A DNA stretch of 64,000 nt from Paraburkholderia phenazinium (GCF_900100735.1 NZ_FNCJ01000014.1:62001-126000), one strand, 5' to 3'; counted from the first letter of the stretch, positions 53,270 to 61,851 are shown. Notes: generated from the letters alone by a model not told the origin. Numbers and translations: made by a program.

Positions 53270-53749
53270 TTAAAGCTTCGCGCGTGCGCGCGTTACGGAA
53301 TACTGCAGCGTCGAAGGCTGCAGCATCGCATCGAAACTGACCGGTTCTTCTGCCGGATGCACGACCAGCAGCGCCTGAATGCCGAAATACAGCGCATTGG
53401 TCGACTGCTCGTTCAATTCGAGTGTGACTGCCACCTGCTGCAGGCGCGGCTCATGCCGCGCAATCGCCTGCTGAATCGATTTGCAGATGAACGTACGGTC
53501 GTAGTGGCTCGCCAGGCTCAGGCCCGCGAAGTCGTTCAGACCGTACGTCAAGACCGATTGCTGACACTCGGGAAGCGCCGCCAGCTCGTGTTCGGTCAAG
53601 GCGATCCGAGTGTTCAGGATCGCCTCCACGTCACGTGCGACGGTCGCCTTCAGCTCGTCCAGCGACAATTGCCGCATCGCCGGGGACGCCGGCAAATGCG
53701 GTTCGTCGTCGAACAGCTTGTCGAGGAAGCTCGGTTCGAATCGTTTCAT
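53270..53749 (-). CDS. tssE: T6SS baseplate protein TssE (gp25-like)
   Basis: 159-aa homologue of phage T4 gp25, which starts sheath polymerisation. Conserved segments FEPSFLDKLFDD, VARDVEAILNTR, LPECQQSVLTYGLNDFAGLS and the short IARHEPRLQQV motif, which carries the EPR triad of gp25. It lies 65 bp upstream of tssF and 71 bp downstream of hcp, in the same minus-strand operon. Confidence 0.95.
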   Translation of the reverse strand: MKRFEPSFLDKLFDDEPHLPASPAMRQLSLDELKATVARDVEAILNTRIALTEHELAALPECQQSVLTYGLNDFAGLSLASHYDRTFICKSIQQAIARHEPRLQQVAVTLELNEQSTNALYFGIQALLVVHPAEEPVSFDAMLQPSTLQYSVTRARAKL

Positions 53750-53820
53750 CAGGTGCCAAAGAAGCGGTGCAAAACGGGGCGCGGCATCCGCGGGTCAAGT
53801 ACGGACACCACGCCCGGACA

Positions 53821-54360
53821 TCAGACTGCGTACGTCTTGTCGTTCTTCGTCAGGCTCCACGCGCCTTGCGCGTTGCCGCCCTGGTTGCCGCCAATCTTCT
53901 GCTGCGTGTACTTCCACTGCACGGCAGCGTATTTCAGCGAGAACTGTTCGTTCGGCAGGGAAATGCCCGTTGCATCAGCCGTGCCGTTGCCCGTGCTAAC
54001 CGCGCCGACGCTCGGTGCAACGCTCGAGATGATGACGTACTTGAGCTTGACTTCCAGATACTTGATCCGGTTGCCTTCGCCGTCCGAACGCATGAAATCG
54101 ACCGTGACTTCGTCGAACGTCGTGCCGCCCGAGGCGTGTTGATAAATCAACGGGCTGACGACGTCGATGTCTTTCGTGAAGATCATGTCGCCGTGCTCGC
54201 AGCGCTCGGCCGTATGACCGCCTGCCGTCGAAGCCGTTGCCGAACGCGGTTGCGTGATCGAGTGATTCCACGAATCGATTTCGATCCAACCCTGGTGATC
54301 CTTATCGGCGGACTCGCCTTTGATCGCCGGATTGCCGAATTTTAAATAGATGTCCTTCAT
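53821..54360 (-). CDS. hcp: T6SS tube protein Hcp (TssD)
   Basis: 179-aa hexameric ring protein of the T6SS inner tube, secreted with effectors. Start MKDIYLKFGNPAIKGES, then GWIEIDSWNHSITQP and KYAAVQWKYTQQ, matching Burkholderia-type Hcp1. GGGGAG stands upstream of the ATG at 54360. A strong hairpin lies between tssC and this gene, which may set its higher level relative to neighbours (inference). Confidence 0.97.
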   Translation of the reverse strand: MKDIYLKFGNPAIKGESADKDHQGWIEIDSWNHSITQPRSATASTAGGHTAERCEHGDMIFTKDIDVVSPLIYQHASGGTTFDEVTVDFMRSDGEGNRIKYLEVKLKYVIISSVAPSVGAVSTGNGTADATGISLPNEQFSLKYAAVQWKYTQQKIGGNQGGNAQGAWSLTKNDKTYAV

Positions 54361-54398
54361 AACTCATCGACTCCCCAAAGAGGTGGTTTTTACAGGCC

Positions 54399-54419
54399 GC
54401 CCGGGTGGCCTACCCGGGC
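54399..54419 (-). promoter_or_regulatory. GC-rich hairpin between tssC and hcp
   Basis: Perfect 8-bp arms GCCCGGGT / ACCCGGGC with a 5-nt loop in the 72-bp gap. There is no T-run after it on the transcribed strand, so it is more likely an mRNA-stabilising or processing stem, or a partial attenuator, than a full terminator. Confidence 0.65.
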
Positions 54420-54432
54420 ATTCTGACTTCAT

Positions 54433-55923
54433 TTATGAATTTGCCGGTTTCGGCAGATCAGCAACAAGTCGCAAGGAGATCGACAGCTCGTCCAGCTGGA
54501 AGTGCGGGCGCAGGAACGCGACCGAACGATACGAACCGGGTTTGCCGGGAATCTCCGAAACCTGTATGGATGCCTCACGCAGCGGAAACTGCGCTTTCTG
54601 TTCCTGAGTGGCGTTGTCGTCCAGCAGCACGTACTGCGAGATCCAACGGTTCAGAAATACTTCGACGTTCTGTGCCGACGCAAAGCTGCCGATCTTGTCG
54701 CGCATCATCGCCTTCAGGTAGTGCGCCACGCGCGATACCGAGAAGATGTACTGCAACTGCGCGGACAACACGGCGTTCGCGTTTGCGCTATCGGTGCTGT
54801 ACTTCTTCGGCTTCTGGACCGACTGGGCGGCGAAGAACGCGGCGTAATCCGAGTTCTTGCAGTGCACCAGCGGAATGAAGCCGAGGTCGCTCAATTCCTT
54901 TTCGCGGCGGTCGGTAATGGCGATTTCGGTCGGGCACTTCAGCGCCACTTCACCGTCGTCGGTCTTGAACGTGTGGGTGGGCAGGTCTTCGACCAGGCCA
55001 CCGCCTTCCACGCCGCGAATCGCCGCGCACCAGCCAAAATCGTCGAACGCTGCGGTCAGGCGTGCAGCAAAAGCCCACGCCGCGTTGCACCACAGATACT
55101 TGCTGTGATCCGTGCCGTCTACGTCTTCGACGAAGTTGAAGCCTTCCGCCGTCGCCCCATCCTTCGGATTGAACGGCAGGCGGCCGAGGAAGCGCGGCAG
55201 CGTCAAACCGACATAGCGCGAATCTTCGGAGTCGCGGAACGACTTCCACTTGGCGTATTCGACCGTGTCGAACACCTTGCCGAGATCGCGCGGTTTGCCA
55301 AGGTCGGCAAACGACTCGAGACCCAGCAGTTCCGGCGAGGCCGAGGCGATAAACGGCGCGTGCGCCGCTGCGGCGACGTGCGCCATCTGCTCGATGAAAT
55401 AGACGTCTTCGGGCTGACGCGTCACTTCGAAGTCGCCGATGATCGTGCCGAACGGCGCGCCGCCGAAGGTGCCGAATTCTTCTTCGTAGACCTTCTTGAA
55501 GAGCGCGCTCTGGTCGAACTCGATCGCGTTCTTGAAGTCGCGCACCAGATCGCGCTTCGGTGCGTGCAGCGCCTTGATCTTGACGGTCGCGCCGGTGTTG
55601 CTTTCCTTGCACAGGTAGTCGAGACCGCGCCACGTGCCTTCGAGGCGCTGGAATTCCGGCGCATGCATCACCGCGCTCAGTTGCGCGGAGATCAGGCGGT
55701 CGAGCTCGGCCACGCGGGCGTCGATAGTCGCCGAGAGGTTGTCCGACACGATCACCGTGCCGTCGAGCACCTGATGCACGAGCTCGCCGATCAGGTCTTT
55801 TGCGCGCGCGTGTTCCGAATCGGACTTCGCCACCTTGCTCTTCTCGACGATCTCGTCGAGCAGCGTGGTCTCAGCGCCGCCTTGCGCGCTGGCGAGTTGG
55901 GCTGCTGCCGTTTGCTGGTTCAT
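54433..55923 (-). CDS. tssC: T6SS sheath protein TssC (VipB)
   Basis: 496-aa large sheath subunit. Family segments: EFQRLEGTWRGLDYLCKES, LVRDFKNAIEFDQSALFKKV, GGAPFGTIIGDFEV, FLGRLPFNP, and FRSVAF-type C-terminal strands ending in ISLRLVADLP. It forms the contractile sheath with TssB, encoded 14 bp upstream; the pair is conserved in all T6SS. Recycled by TssH. Confidence 0.97.
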   Translation of the reverse strand: MNQQTAAAQLASAQGGAETTLLDEIVEKSKVAKSDSEHARAKDLIGELVHQVLDGTVIVSDNLSATIDARVAELDRLISAQLSAVMHAPEFQRLEGTWRGLDYLCKESNTGATVKIKALHAPKRDLVRDFKNAIEFDQSALFKKVYEEEFGTFGGAPFGTIIGDFEVTRQPEDVYFIEQMAHVAAAAHAPFIASASPELLGLESFADLGKPRDLGKVFDTVEYAKWKSFRDSEDSRYVGLTLPRFLGRLPFNPKDGATAEGFNFVEDVDGTDHSKYLWCNAAWAFAARLTAAFDDFGWCAAIRGVEGGGLVEDLPTHTFKTDDGEVALKCPTEIAITDRREKELSDLGFIPLVHCKNSDYAAFFAAQSVQKPKKYSTDSANANAVLSAQLQYIFSVSRVAHYLKAMMRDKIGSFASAQNVEVFLNRWISQYVLLDDNATQEQKAQFPLREASIQVSEIPGKPGSYRSVAFLRPHFQLDELSISLRLVADLPKPANS

Positions 55924-55937
55924 CTCACACCCCGTAC

Positions 55938-56492
55938 TTATTCGCCCTGCTGGTCTTTATCCGGCTCGCCACTGCGGCCGTGCTGTTCTGCCGCATCACC
56001 CTGATCTTTCGCGAGAGCTTGCAATTGCTGGGTATTGGTCAGCACTTCGCTGAGCAGGTCTTCGAGCTTGTCGTTGCCCGCGAGCTTGTTGCGCAGGTCG
56101 GCCAGTTTCGAGCGCGCATCGAGCAGGCGGCGCAGCGGTTCGATCTGCGAAACCACTTCGTCCGGATTGAAATCGGCCATGGAACGGAAGCGCAGATCCA
56201 CGGCAAACTTGCCGCCCGTTCCGCTCAGGCGGTTTTCCACCTGGAAGGCGGCGCGCGGCTCGATGCCTTTCATCACGTCGTCAAAATTGTCGCGATCGAT
56301 ATTCACGAACTTGCGGTCGCGCAGCTTCGGCTGCTCCACCTCGGATTGCCCCGCGAGGTCGGCCACCACGCCAACGACAAACGGCAGTTCCTTGATCTCA
56401 ATCGCATCGCCCCGTTCGACCTCATAGGTCAATTGAACGCGCGGCGGCCGTACTTTTTGCAAGCGCTTTTGAATACTTTCTTTCTTCGCCAT
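55938..56492 (-). CDS. tssB: T6SS sheath protein TssB (VipA)
   Basis: 184-aa small sheath subunit. Opens MAKKESIQKRLQKVRPPRVQ, then LTYEVERGDAIEIKELPFVV and DLAGQSE, typical of TssB, and ends with the C-terminal helix region (LRNKLAGNDKLEDLLSEVLT) that interacts with TssC/ClpV. GGGAG upstream of the ATG. It lies 36 bp after the TPR lipoprotein gene and 14 bp before tssC. Confidence 0.97.
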   Translation of the reverse strand: MAKKESIQKRLQKVRPPRVQLTYEVERGDAIEIKELPFVVGVVADLAGQSEVEQPKLRDRKFVNIDRDNFDDVMKGIEPRAAFQVENRLSGTGGKFAVDLRFRSMADFNPDEVVSQIEPLRRLLDARSKLADLRNKLAGNDKLEDLLSEVLTNTQQLQALAKDQGDAAEQHGRSGEPDKDQQGE

Positions 56493-56528
56493 CGTCGGCT
56501 CCCTGAAGCGTGTGGTCTTGCGTGTGAA

Positions 56529-57233
56529 TTAGCGAAGTGCGCTGAACGGGTCGGACGCGCCACCGCTTTGTGCCGCCTTGGCGGGTGCAGCCGGTTTGGC
56601 GGCAGGCGCAGCCGGTGCCGCGGGCGGCGGAGCTGCCGGCGTCGCCGGTGCAGCCGCGGTCGTCGCCGCAGGACTGCTGCTTGCGGCATCCGTGGTTTCC
56701 GGCTTCTTGACGATGCGCTTCACATAGCGCTTCTTCTTGACCGGCTTGTCGGAGTCGTCCGGCGGGAACAGGGTGGCCTCGCCGAGCGTGTCGCGCAGTT
56801 CTTTGGCAAGCGCTTGCGCGTCGGTCTTGGCGTCGCCCGCGAGCGATGCGTCCTGACGCAGCTCGCCGAGCGATTGCGTGGCAACGCGCAGGCCGGCGAC
56901 CGCCAGCACGCTCTTCGCCTGACGGTCGGTCTGGTCGCGCTGCAGCGCTTCCTGCGCCGCGACGATAGCCTGGCCGTAGTGCCCCTGCGTGAACTGGATC
57001 TGCGCAATGCGCGACCACGGCTCTTCGCGCGTCGGGTCGGTTTTGGACAAATCCTGGTAGAGAGCGATGGCGCGATCCTGATCGCCTGACTTGGCGACCG
57101 TATCGGCGTCAGCCAGCGACTTGTTAAAAGCCTCCGGCGTAGTCGCGACGTTGTTGCCCTGGGTTGCGCATCCGGCCATCACGCCGCATGCCAACACCAC
57201 CCCTGATAGTTTTACAAAGAGACGCTCTTTCAT
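56529..57233 (-). CDS. TPR lipoprotein of T6SS locus
   Basis: 234-aa predicted lipoprotein, lipobox VMAGC with Cys22. TPR-like repeats occupy about 40-110 (AVAKSGDQDRAIALYQDLSK, EEPWSRIAQIQFTQGHYGQA), followed by a basic stretch (KPVKKKRYVKRIVKK, about 165-180) and a Pro/Ala-rich tail. Probably sits in the outer membrane facing the periplasm. It is the first gene of the minus-strand T6SS operon, right after the divergent promoter region. A similar TPR lipoprotein opens this operon in other Burkholderia T6SS loci; its mechanism is not clear to me. Confidence 0.85.
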   Translation of the reverse strand: MKERLFVKLSGVVLACGVMAGCATQGNNVATTPEAFNKSLADADTVAKSGDQDRAIALYQDLSKTDPTREEPWSRIAQIQFTQGHYGQAIVAAQEALQRDQTDRQAKSVLAVAGLRVATQSLGELRQDASLAGDAKTDAQALAKELRDTLGEATLFPPDDSDKPVKKKRYVKRIVKKPETTDAASSSPAATTAAAPATPAAPPPAAPAAPAAKPAAPAKAAQSGGASDPFSALR

Positions 57234-57307
57234 CGCTTTTTCACCGACGTGCGAGTTTTTTAATTCAAGGAGAAACCGGAGTTTTGCTTTGCTTCAAGTG
57301 CGCGGGT

Positions 57308-57336
57308 ATAGTACAGGTCAATTTTTAATAATTCAA
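57308..57336 (-). promoter_or_regulatory. Predicted sigma70 promoter, minus-strand T6SS operon
   Basis: On the minus strand: -35 TTGAAT (57336-57331), 17-bp spacer, -10 TACTAT (57313-57308). Transcription would begin near 57301, about 70 nt before the TPR lipoprotein ATG. Four of six matches in each hexamer with ideal spacing. Confidence 0.55.
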
Positions 57337-57438
57337 CTTTCGTGTGACAAAGCATTGCATGAAAAATCTGCAAGCACATCACCTTAGGACACAAATAAGA
57401 AATAGTTTCCGGGAGTAATGCCCAGCTTTCTTGGGAGT

Positions 57439-57451
57439 GGAAAATTTTTCC
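57439..57451. promoter_or_regulatory. AT-rich perfect palindrome
   Basis: GGAAAA-T-TTTTCC, a perfect palindrome in the middle of the bidirectional T6SS promoter region. A possible regulator or silencer (H-NS-like) site; function inferred only from position and symmetry. Confidence 0.4.
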
Positions 57452-57574
57452 GGCCGTTCGGGTGGGCAGCGCAGCCAATCAATGCATTTCGCATAGATTG
57501 GCGCACCACCCCGATTGGGTTTAGTTTAATGGCGATTTGACCGGGGGCGGTCGGGAAAGAACCGATCGGGGTAA

Positions 57575-58189
57575 ATGAATTTGCGTTTTATTCGTTATGC
57601 ATCGTTGCTGGCTGCATGCACGATCCTCGCTGGCTGCGCCGCGGCCCTGCCAGTGCTGGGGTCGGCCGCCTCCGCCGCGCTGCAGGCCACCGGTCTCAGC
57701 AAGCCCGATGTGCCGGACGCCCAGAAGCCGCCGCGCAATATCGGGCTGACGCTGTATGCCGCGCAGAATCTGAATGCCGCGACCGACCAGAAGCCGCTGG
57801 CGCTGGTCGTGCGTTTATATGTATTGAAGGATCCGACCTCGTTCCAGCAGGCGCCGTTTGACGCCTTCACGGACCCCGACAAAGAGAAAAGCACTTTGGG
57901 CGGCGACCTGTTGGGTGTCCGCGAAGTCACCTTGATTCCCGGCCAGCGCTATACCGTCACCGAGAAAGTCTCGCGCGAAGCGCAGGCGTTCGGTATCGTC
58001 GCGCTATTCCGCGATCCGGCTATGCAGCGCTGGAAATTCGCCTTTGACCCGGCGAAGTCCGAGAAATCCGGCATAATGATCGGCCTGCATAACTGTGCAA
58101 TGACCGTTACCAACGGCACTGTGATCCCGCCTGAACAGGGATTGCCCGCCCAATCGCTGAATATGTTGTCCTCGGTCAGTTGTGGATAA
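57575..58189 (+). CDS. tssJ: T6SS outer-membrane lipoprotein TssJ
   Basis: 204-aa lipoprotein, lipobox ILAGC with Cys21, that anchors TssM to the outer membrane. The mature domain has the TssJ transthyretin-like pattern: NIGLTLYAAQNLNAATDQKP, LALVVRLYVLKDPTSFQQAP, LGVREVTLIPGQRYTVTEKV and FGIVALFRDP. GGGG before the ATG. First gene of the plus-strand tssJKL operon. Confidence 0.93.
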   Translation: MNLRFIRYASLLAACTILAGCAAALPVLGSAASAALQATGLSKPDVPDAQKPPRNIGLTLYAAQNLNAATDQKPLALVVRLYVLKDPTSFQQAPFDAFTDPDKEKSTLGGDLLGVREVTLIPGQRYTVTEKVSREAQAFGIVALFRDPAMQRWKFAFDPAKSEKSGIMIGLHNCAMTVTNGTVIPPEQGLPAQSLNMLSSVSCG

Positions 58190-58308
58190 GACGGGCATAA
58201 GATGCGTTTGAATGGCGATTTAACTATTTTTGTCGATTTAACAATTGCACGGCCCGAATCCGTTATCACCGGGCATGCAACCCGCTTGACGCATATAACA
58301 GGTTTGAG

Positions 58309-59655
58309 ATGAGTTATTCCGCAAAGGTGCTCTGGGGGGAAGGTCTGTTTCTCAGGCCGCAGCATTTTCAGCGTCAGGACGCCTATCATGAGGCGCGCCT
58401 GTTCGAATCGATCCAGGCTATCCAGCCTTACAACTGGGGCGTGCGCTCGGTGCGCTTCGACCGCGATGCGCTCGGCAGCAACGTGCTGCGCGTGAGCGAA
58501 CTGTCGCTGGTGTTTCCGGACGGCGCGCTGTATTCGGCCCCGCAGGCCGACGACCTGCCGCCGCCCATCGCGCTCGACACGCTGCCCGACGGCATCAACG
58601 AATTTACCTTTTATCTGGCGCTGCATCCGCTGCGCGAGACCGGCGCCAACTACTCGGCCGAGAGCAACGCGGGCTTCGTCTCGCGTTACGTCAGCGAACA
58701 GGCGCCGGTGGCCGATCATTTCACGGACGCGGCGGAAGCCGACATCACGTTCCTGAAAACCAGCGTCAAGCTGATCGCCCATAGCGAGCCACGCGACCAG
58801 TTGCTCTCGGTGCCGCTTGCGCGGGTGCGCCGCACGGCGACCTCGGGCTTCGAGTTCGACGACAGCTTCGTGCCGCCCTCGCTCGCCATCGAAGCTTCAC
58901 CCATCCTGCATCAACGCCTGCGGCAACTGATCGATGCGCTGCAAGCCAAGGTGAACGCGCTGTACGGCTTTCACCGCGAGCCGACCAAGAACATCATCGA
59001 ATTCCGCTCGGGCGATATTGCTTCGTTCTGGCTGCTGCATACGGCAAGCGCGGCGTTTGCATCGCTCGCCCACCTGTACCAGCATGCGGCGCTGCACCCG
59101 GAGCGGCTGTTCCAGGAACTGCTGCGTCTGGCCGGCCAGTTGATGACCTTCTCGAAGGGCTACGCGCTCGCCGACCTGCCGCCCTATCGTCACGACGATC
59201 CGGGCCCCGGCTTCGCCCGCCTCGATACGATCCTGCGCGATCTGCTGGAAACGGTGATCTCCACGCGTTACTTCGCGATTGCGCTCGACGAAGTACGGCC
59301 GTCGTTCCACGTGGGCCGTCTCGACTCCGGCAAGATCGACGACAAGACGATGTTCTATATCGCCGTGTCGGCCGATATGCCCACCGTCGAGCTGGTCGAA
59401 GCCGTGCCGGCACGCTTTAAGGTCGGCGCGCCGGACGACGTCGACAAGCTGGTGCTGTCGGCCATGCCGGGCGTGCGCCTCGTCTATACACCGCAGGTGC
59501 CACCGGCTATTCCGGTGCGCCCCGGCGCCTGCTACTTCTCTTTTGAATCGCGCGGCGCGCTGTATGACCGCATGCTGCAGGCCCAGTCGGCAATGATCTA
59601 CACGCCCTCCGGAATCAACGATCTCAAACTCGAACTGATCGCGGTCACATCATGA
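58309..59655 (+). CDS. tssK: T6SS baseplate protein TssK
   Basis: 448-aa trimeric baseplate adaptor linking the wedges to the TssLM membrane complex. Canonical start VLWGEGLFLRPQHFQRQDAY, then FVSRYVSEQAPVADHFTD and SFHVGRLDSGKIDDKTMFY, typical of the family, with a C-terminal membrane-complex-binding domain (about 320-448). Its stop overlaps the tssL start as ATGA. Confidence 0.96.
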   Translation: MSYSAKVLWGEGLFLRPQHFQRQDAYHEARLFESIQAIQPYNWGVRSVRFDRDALGSNVLRVSELSLVFPDGALYSAPQADDLPPPIALDTLPDGINEFTFYLALHPLRETGANYSAESNAGFVSRYVSEQAPVADHFTDAAEADITFLKTSVKLIAHSEPRDQLLSVPLARVRRTATSGFEFDDSFVPPSLAIEASPILHQRLRQLIDALQAKVNALYGFHREPTKNIIEFRSGDIASFWLLHTASAAFASLAHLYQHAALHPERLFQELLRLAGQLMTFSKGYALADLPPYRHDDPGPGFARLDTILRDLLETVISTRYFAIALDEVRPSFHVGRLDSGKIDDKTMFYIAVSADMPTVELVEAVPARFKVGAPDDVDKLVLSAMPGVRLVYTPQVPPAIPVRPGACYFSFESRGALYDRMLQAQSAMIYTPSGINDLKLELIAVTS

Positions 59656-60431
59656 GCTACGCGCCTTCCCTCTTCGGCGGCCCCGCGCCGACCGCCACAC
59701 CCGCCCCGACGGTCGAGCCTACCTACCAGGTGCGCTCGCTGCTCGATCTGCTATACGACGGCTTCTTCATGCTGTTCCTGCTGAAGAACGGCCGCGAACC
59801 TGGCGACGCCGCCGAGTTTAGCCAGCGCATCCAGCAGTTTCTGGGCGATTTCGAGCGCGGCGCGAAAAAGCTGAACGCCTCGGCCGACGACGTGTATGCG
59901 TCGAAGTTTGCCTTTTGCGCGGCCATCGACGAAAGCGTGCTGTCATCGTCGTTCAAGATCCGCACCGAGTGGGAACGCCGGCCGCTGCAACTGATCCTGT
60001 TCGGCGAGCAGCTTGCGGGCGAGAAGTTCTTCCACTACCTGGAAGAATGCCGTGCCCAGGGCGCGGCGCGTCTGCAGTCGCTCGAAGTGTTTCATATGTG
60101 CCTGCTGCTCGGCTTCCAGGGCAAGTATTTGCTGGAAGGGCCGGAGAAGCTCGCGTATCTGACCGCGCGAATCGGCGACGAAATCGCTCATATGAAGGGC
60201 AAGCGCGCGCAGTTCGCGCCGCACTGGCCTCTGCCGGATCAGGTGGCGCACCGCTTGAAGCGCGAAGTGCCGCTGTGGAGCATCGGCGCGGTGTTTGCGC
60301 TGGTGGGGCTGCTGGCTTATCTGGGCCTGAACAACTATCTGCGCGACACGACGCTGCATACGCTTGCGCCGTATTCGCAGATCATCAAGCTCGGCCCGCA
60401 ATCGGCCAATCTGACGATCTCGCTGCCGTAA
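59652..60431 (+). CDS. tssL: T6SS inner-membrane protein TssL (DotU)
   Basis: 259-aa tail-anchored DotU-type protein of the membrane complex. Cytoplasmic domain about 25-200 (YQVRSLLDLLYDGFFMLFLL, AAIDESVLSSSF, FFHYLEECRAQGAARLQSLE) and one C-terminal membrane helix (WSIGAVFALVGLLAYLGLN, about 207-226), then about 30 periplasmic residues. No fused OmpA/peptidoglycan-binding domain, unlike extended TssL. Its 3' end overlaps the minus-strand gene at 60385 by 47 bp. Confidence 0.95.
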   Translation: MSYAPSLFGGPAPTATPAPTVEPTYQVRSLLDLLYDGFFMLFLLKNGREPGDAAEFSQRIQQFLGDFERGAKKLNASADDVYASKFAFCAAIDESVLSSSFKIRTEWERRPLQLILFGEQLAGEKFFHYLEECRAQGAARLQSLEVFHMCLLLGFQGKYLLEGPEKLAYLTARIGDEIAHMKGKRAQFAPHWPLPDQVAHRLKREVPLWSIGAVFALVGLLAYLGLNNYLRDTTLHTLAPYSQIIKLGPQSANLTISLP

Positions 60432-60711
60432 CCTCTACCTCATCATGATGAGCGGCGCGCGCGGCTCGCACGCGCGCCTCGCCCACCAGACGAGCCAGCG
60501 TCTGCGGGCTCATACGCGCAGCGATCTCATGCACATACTCATGGTGCCGGGCATCCAGCGCGGCGTGCAGATGCTGCGCCTGCAGATAGCGCAGCAAGGC
60601 GATACGCCGGTGCCCCAGCGCCATGCTCTGTTCCAGCAACGCCAGCGCGGCGTCGCCATCGCCGGCCTCATAGGCACGCTTGAGCAGCTCAGTGGTGTGC
60701 GCGCGTGGCAT
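60385..60711 (-). CDS. Small unknown protein at end of sox operon, 108 aa
   Basis: Helical, Ala/Arg/His-rich protein with no signal peptide and no family I recognise. Segments like LKRAYEAGDGDAALALLEQS and LQAQHLHAALDARHHEYVHE look like two TPR/ankyrin-type helix pairs. The ATG at 60711 has GAGGCG upstream. It starts 28 bp after the folB-like stop on the same strand, so it probably ends the soxA-soxG-folB operon. The last 47 bp overlap tssL tail-to-tail, an unusually large overlap that leaves some doubt about the exact 3' end in use. Confidence 0.65.
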   Translation of the reverse strand: MPRAHTTELLKRAYEAGDGDAALALLEQSMALGHRRIALLRYLQAQHLHAALDARHHEYVHEIAARMSPQTLARLVGEARVRAARAAHHDEVEVTAARSSDWPIAGRA

Positions 60712-60739
60712 CGGGTATTCGCCTCGTTGCGCAAGGCGC

Positions 60740-61204
60740 CTAGCGCGCCGCCACCACGGCCTGCACGCTGGCCCGGGCGCGTAGCGCGTCATAGTCTGCC
60801 CGCGTCCAATCCAGCTCGACACCAATCCGGCGCGTGCCTTCGCGGATCTTCGGCTTGTACAGCGCAAGTGTGAGCGCCTCGAGCGCGGGCCACTCGCGAA
60901 ACGACAACTCCGCCAGTTCGACGGCCAGCGTCTCCAGCAGCCGTGTATGCGGCTTGTTCGCCAGAAACGCGCTGATGCGTTCGCAATAGCGCTCGTAGTC
61001 GATCATCGCATGCGTGCCCTCTTCCGACGGTTCGCTGCGGTAACTCAAGCTCGCATCGATCACCACCGGCTGCGGCGCGGCGTACTCGTGCGCATGCAGG
61101 CCGATCCGCGTCGCTACGGCCAGTTCGTCGATAAACACGCGCCAGCCACGCCCCAGGCGCGGCGGCGCAGAAAACGACGCCAGTGCGTCTTCGTAGGGCT
61201 TCAC
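60740..61204 (-). CDS. Dihydroneopterin aldolase-like (FolB) protein
   Basis: 154-aa FolB/DHNA-family protein. It has WRVFIDELAVATRIGLHAHE in the first strand region, PVVIDASLSYRS, and the C-terminal ALYKPKIREGTRRIGVELDW that resembles the conserved KP...VGVEI motif. Start GTG at 61204 overlaps the soxG stop as GTGA, so it is translationally coupled to sarcosine oxidase. Folate biosynthesis is the standard FolB role; here the context suggests supply or tuning of tetrahydrofolate, the acceptor of the one-carbon unit from sarcosine (inference). Confidence 0.85.
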   Translation of the reverse strand: MKPYEDALASFSAPPRLGRGWRVFIDELAVATRIGLHAHEYAAPQPVVIDASLSYRSEPSEEGTHAMIDYERYCERISAFLANKPHTRLLETLAVELAELSFREWPALEALTLALYKPKIREGTRRIGVELDWTRADYDALRARASVQAVVAAR

Positions 61205-61851
61205 GACAGTAGCGGCGCGGCCGCGTCGAGCATGATCTGGCAGAAGTAGTCGGCAAAGCTGCGGCGCACGATCAGTTCGTAGGTGTCCTCGCTGACGGGA
61301 ATCAGCACGATCGAAGCCTTGAAATAGTGGCTCTGCGCGCACTGGCCGGCAGCTAACACACGCGGATGCAGATCAAGCGGACAACCACGCGCCAGCACGT
61401 CGCGCACTTTCTCGCCGCTCACTTCCAGCACCGTGTAACCACTACCGATATCGACCGCCGAGGCAAACTGCCCCGCCAACGCCTGCCTCAGCTTCGCCTC
61501 GAGCGTCGCGCCCTGTTGCTGATGCGAGCGCACCAGCCACTCGTCCGGGCCGAGCCACAGCACGTCGTAATCGTTGCCGCGCGTCACCGTGTTCGGTTTG
61601 GCGGGCGGGCGGCAACCGGTCACGCTCTCCACCGCACTGGCGAAGGCCGGGTCGTTCGCCTCGCCGCGCAGATTGACGAGATCGCGAAACGGCCGCTCGC
61701 TCAAGCTGAACTTCTTCGACGCGCCTGCCTGGTGCGTCTTCAGCAGATCGCCGACGCCCACCAGCGGCGACTCTTGCCATACCTCGCCAGCAGCGCGCTG
61801 CACGATCGTCGAAGGCGCGCCCGGCGCATTGTTTCTTGCCTCATTCCACAT
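61201..61851 (-). CDS. soxG: Sarcosine oxidase gamma subunit
   Basis: 216-aa subunit of heterotetrameric sarcosine oxidase (SoxBDAG), which converts sarcosine to glycine and passes the methyl carbon to tetrahydrofolate or releases formaldehyde. SoxG features: SERPFRDLVNLRGEANDPAF, LWLGPDEWLV, VDIGSGYTVLEVSGEKVRDV and LARGCPLDLHPRV. The ATG at 61851 overlaps the soxA 3' end by 11 bp; a start at 61893 would overlap further and is unlikely. Coupled at its 3' end to the folB-like gene. Confidence 0.95.
   Translation of the reverse strand: MWNEARNNAPGAPSTIVQRAAGEVWQESPLVGVGDLLKTHQAGASKKFSLSERPFRDLVNLRGEANDPAFASAVESVTGCRPPAKPNTVTRGNDYDVLWLGPDEWLVRSHQQQGATLEAKLRQALAGQFASAVDIGSGYTVLEVSGEKVRDVLARGCPLDLHPRVLAAGQCAQSHYFKASIVLIPVSEDTYELIVRRSFADYFCQIMLDAAAPLLS

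Larger units (their letters stand above)
57234..57574. promoter_or_regulatory. Bidirectional T6SS promoter region
   Basis: 341-bp, strikingly AT-rich gap between the minus-strand operon (TPR lipoprotein, tssB, tssC onward) and the plus-strand tssJ-tssK-tssL. It holds a sigma70-like minus-strand promoter (57308-57336), a GGAAAA-T-TTTTCC palindrome (57439-57451) and a plus-strand -10-like TTTAAT at 57525-57530. No gene seen. Confidence 0.6.
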
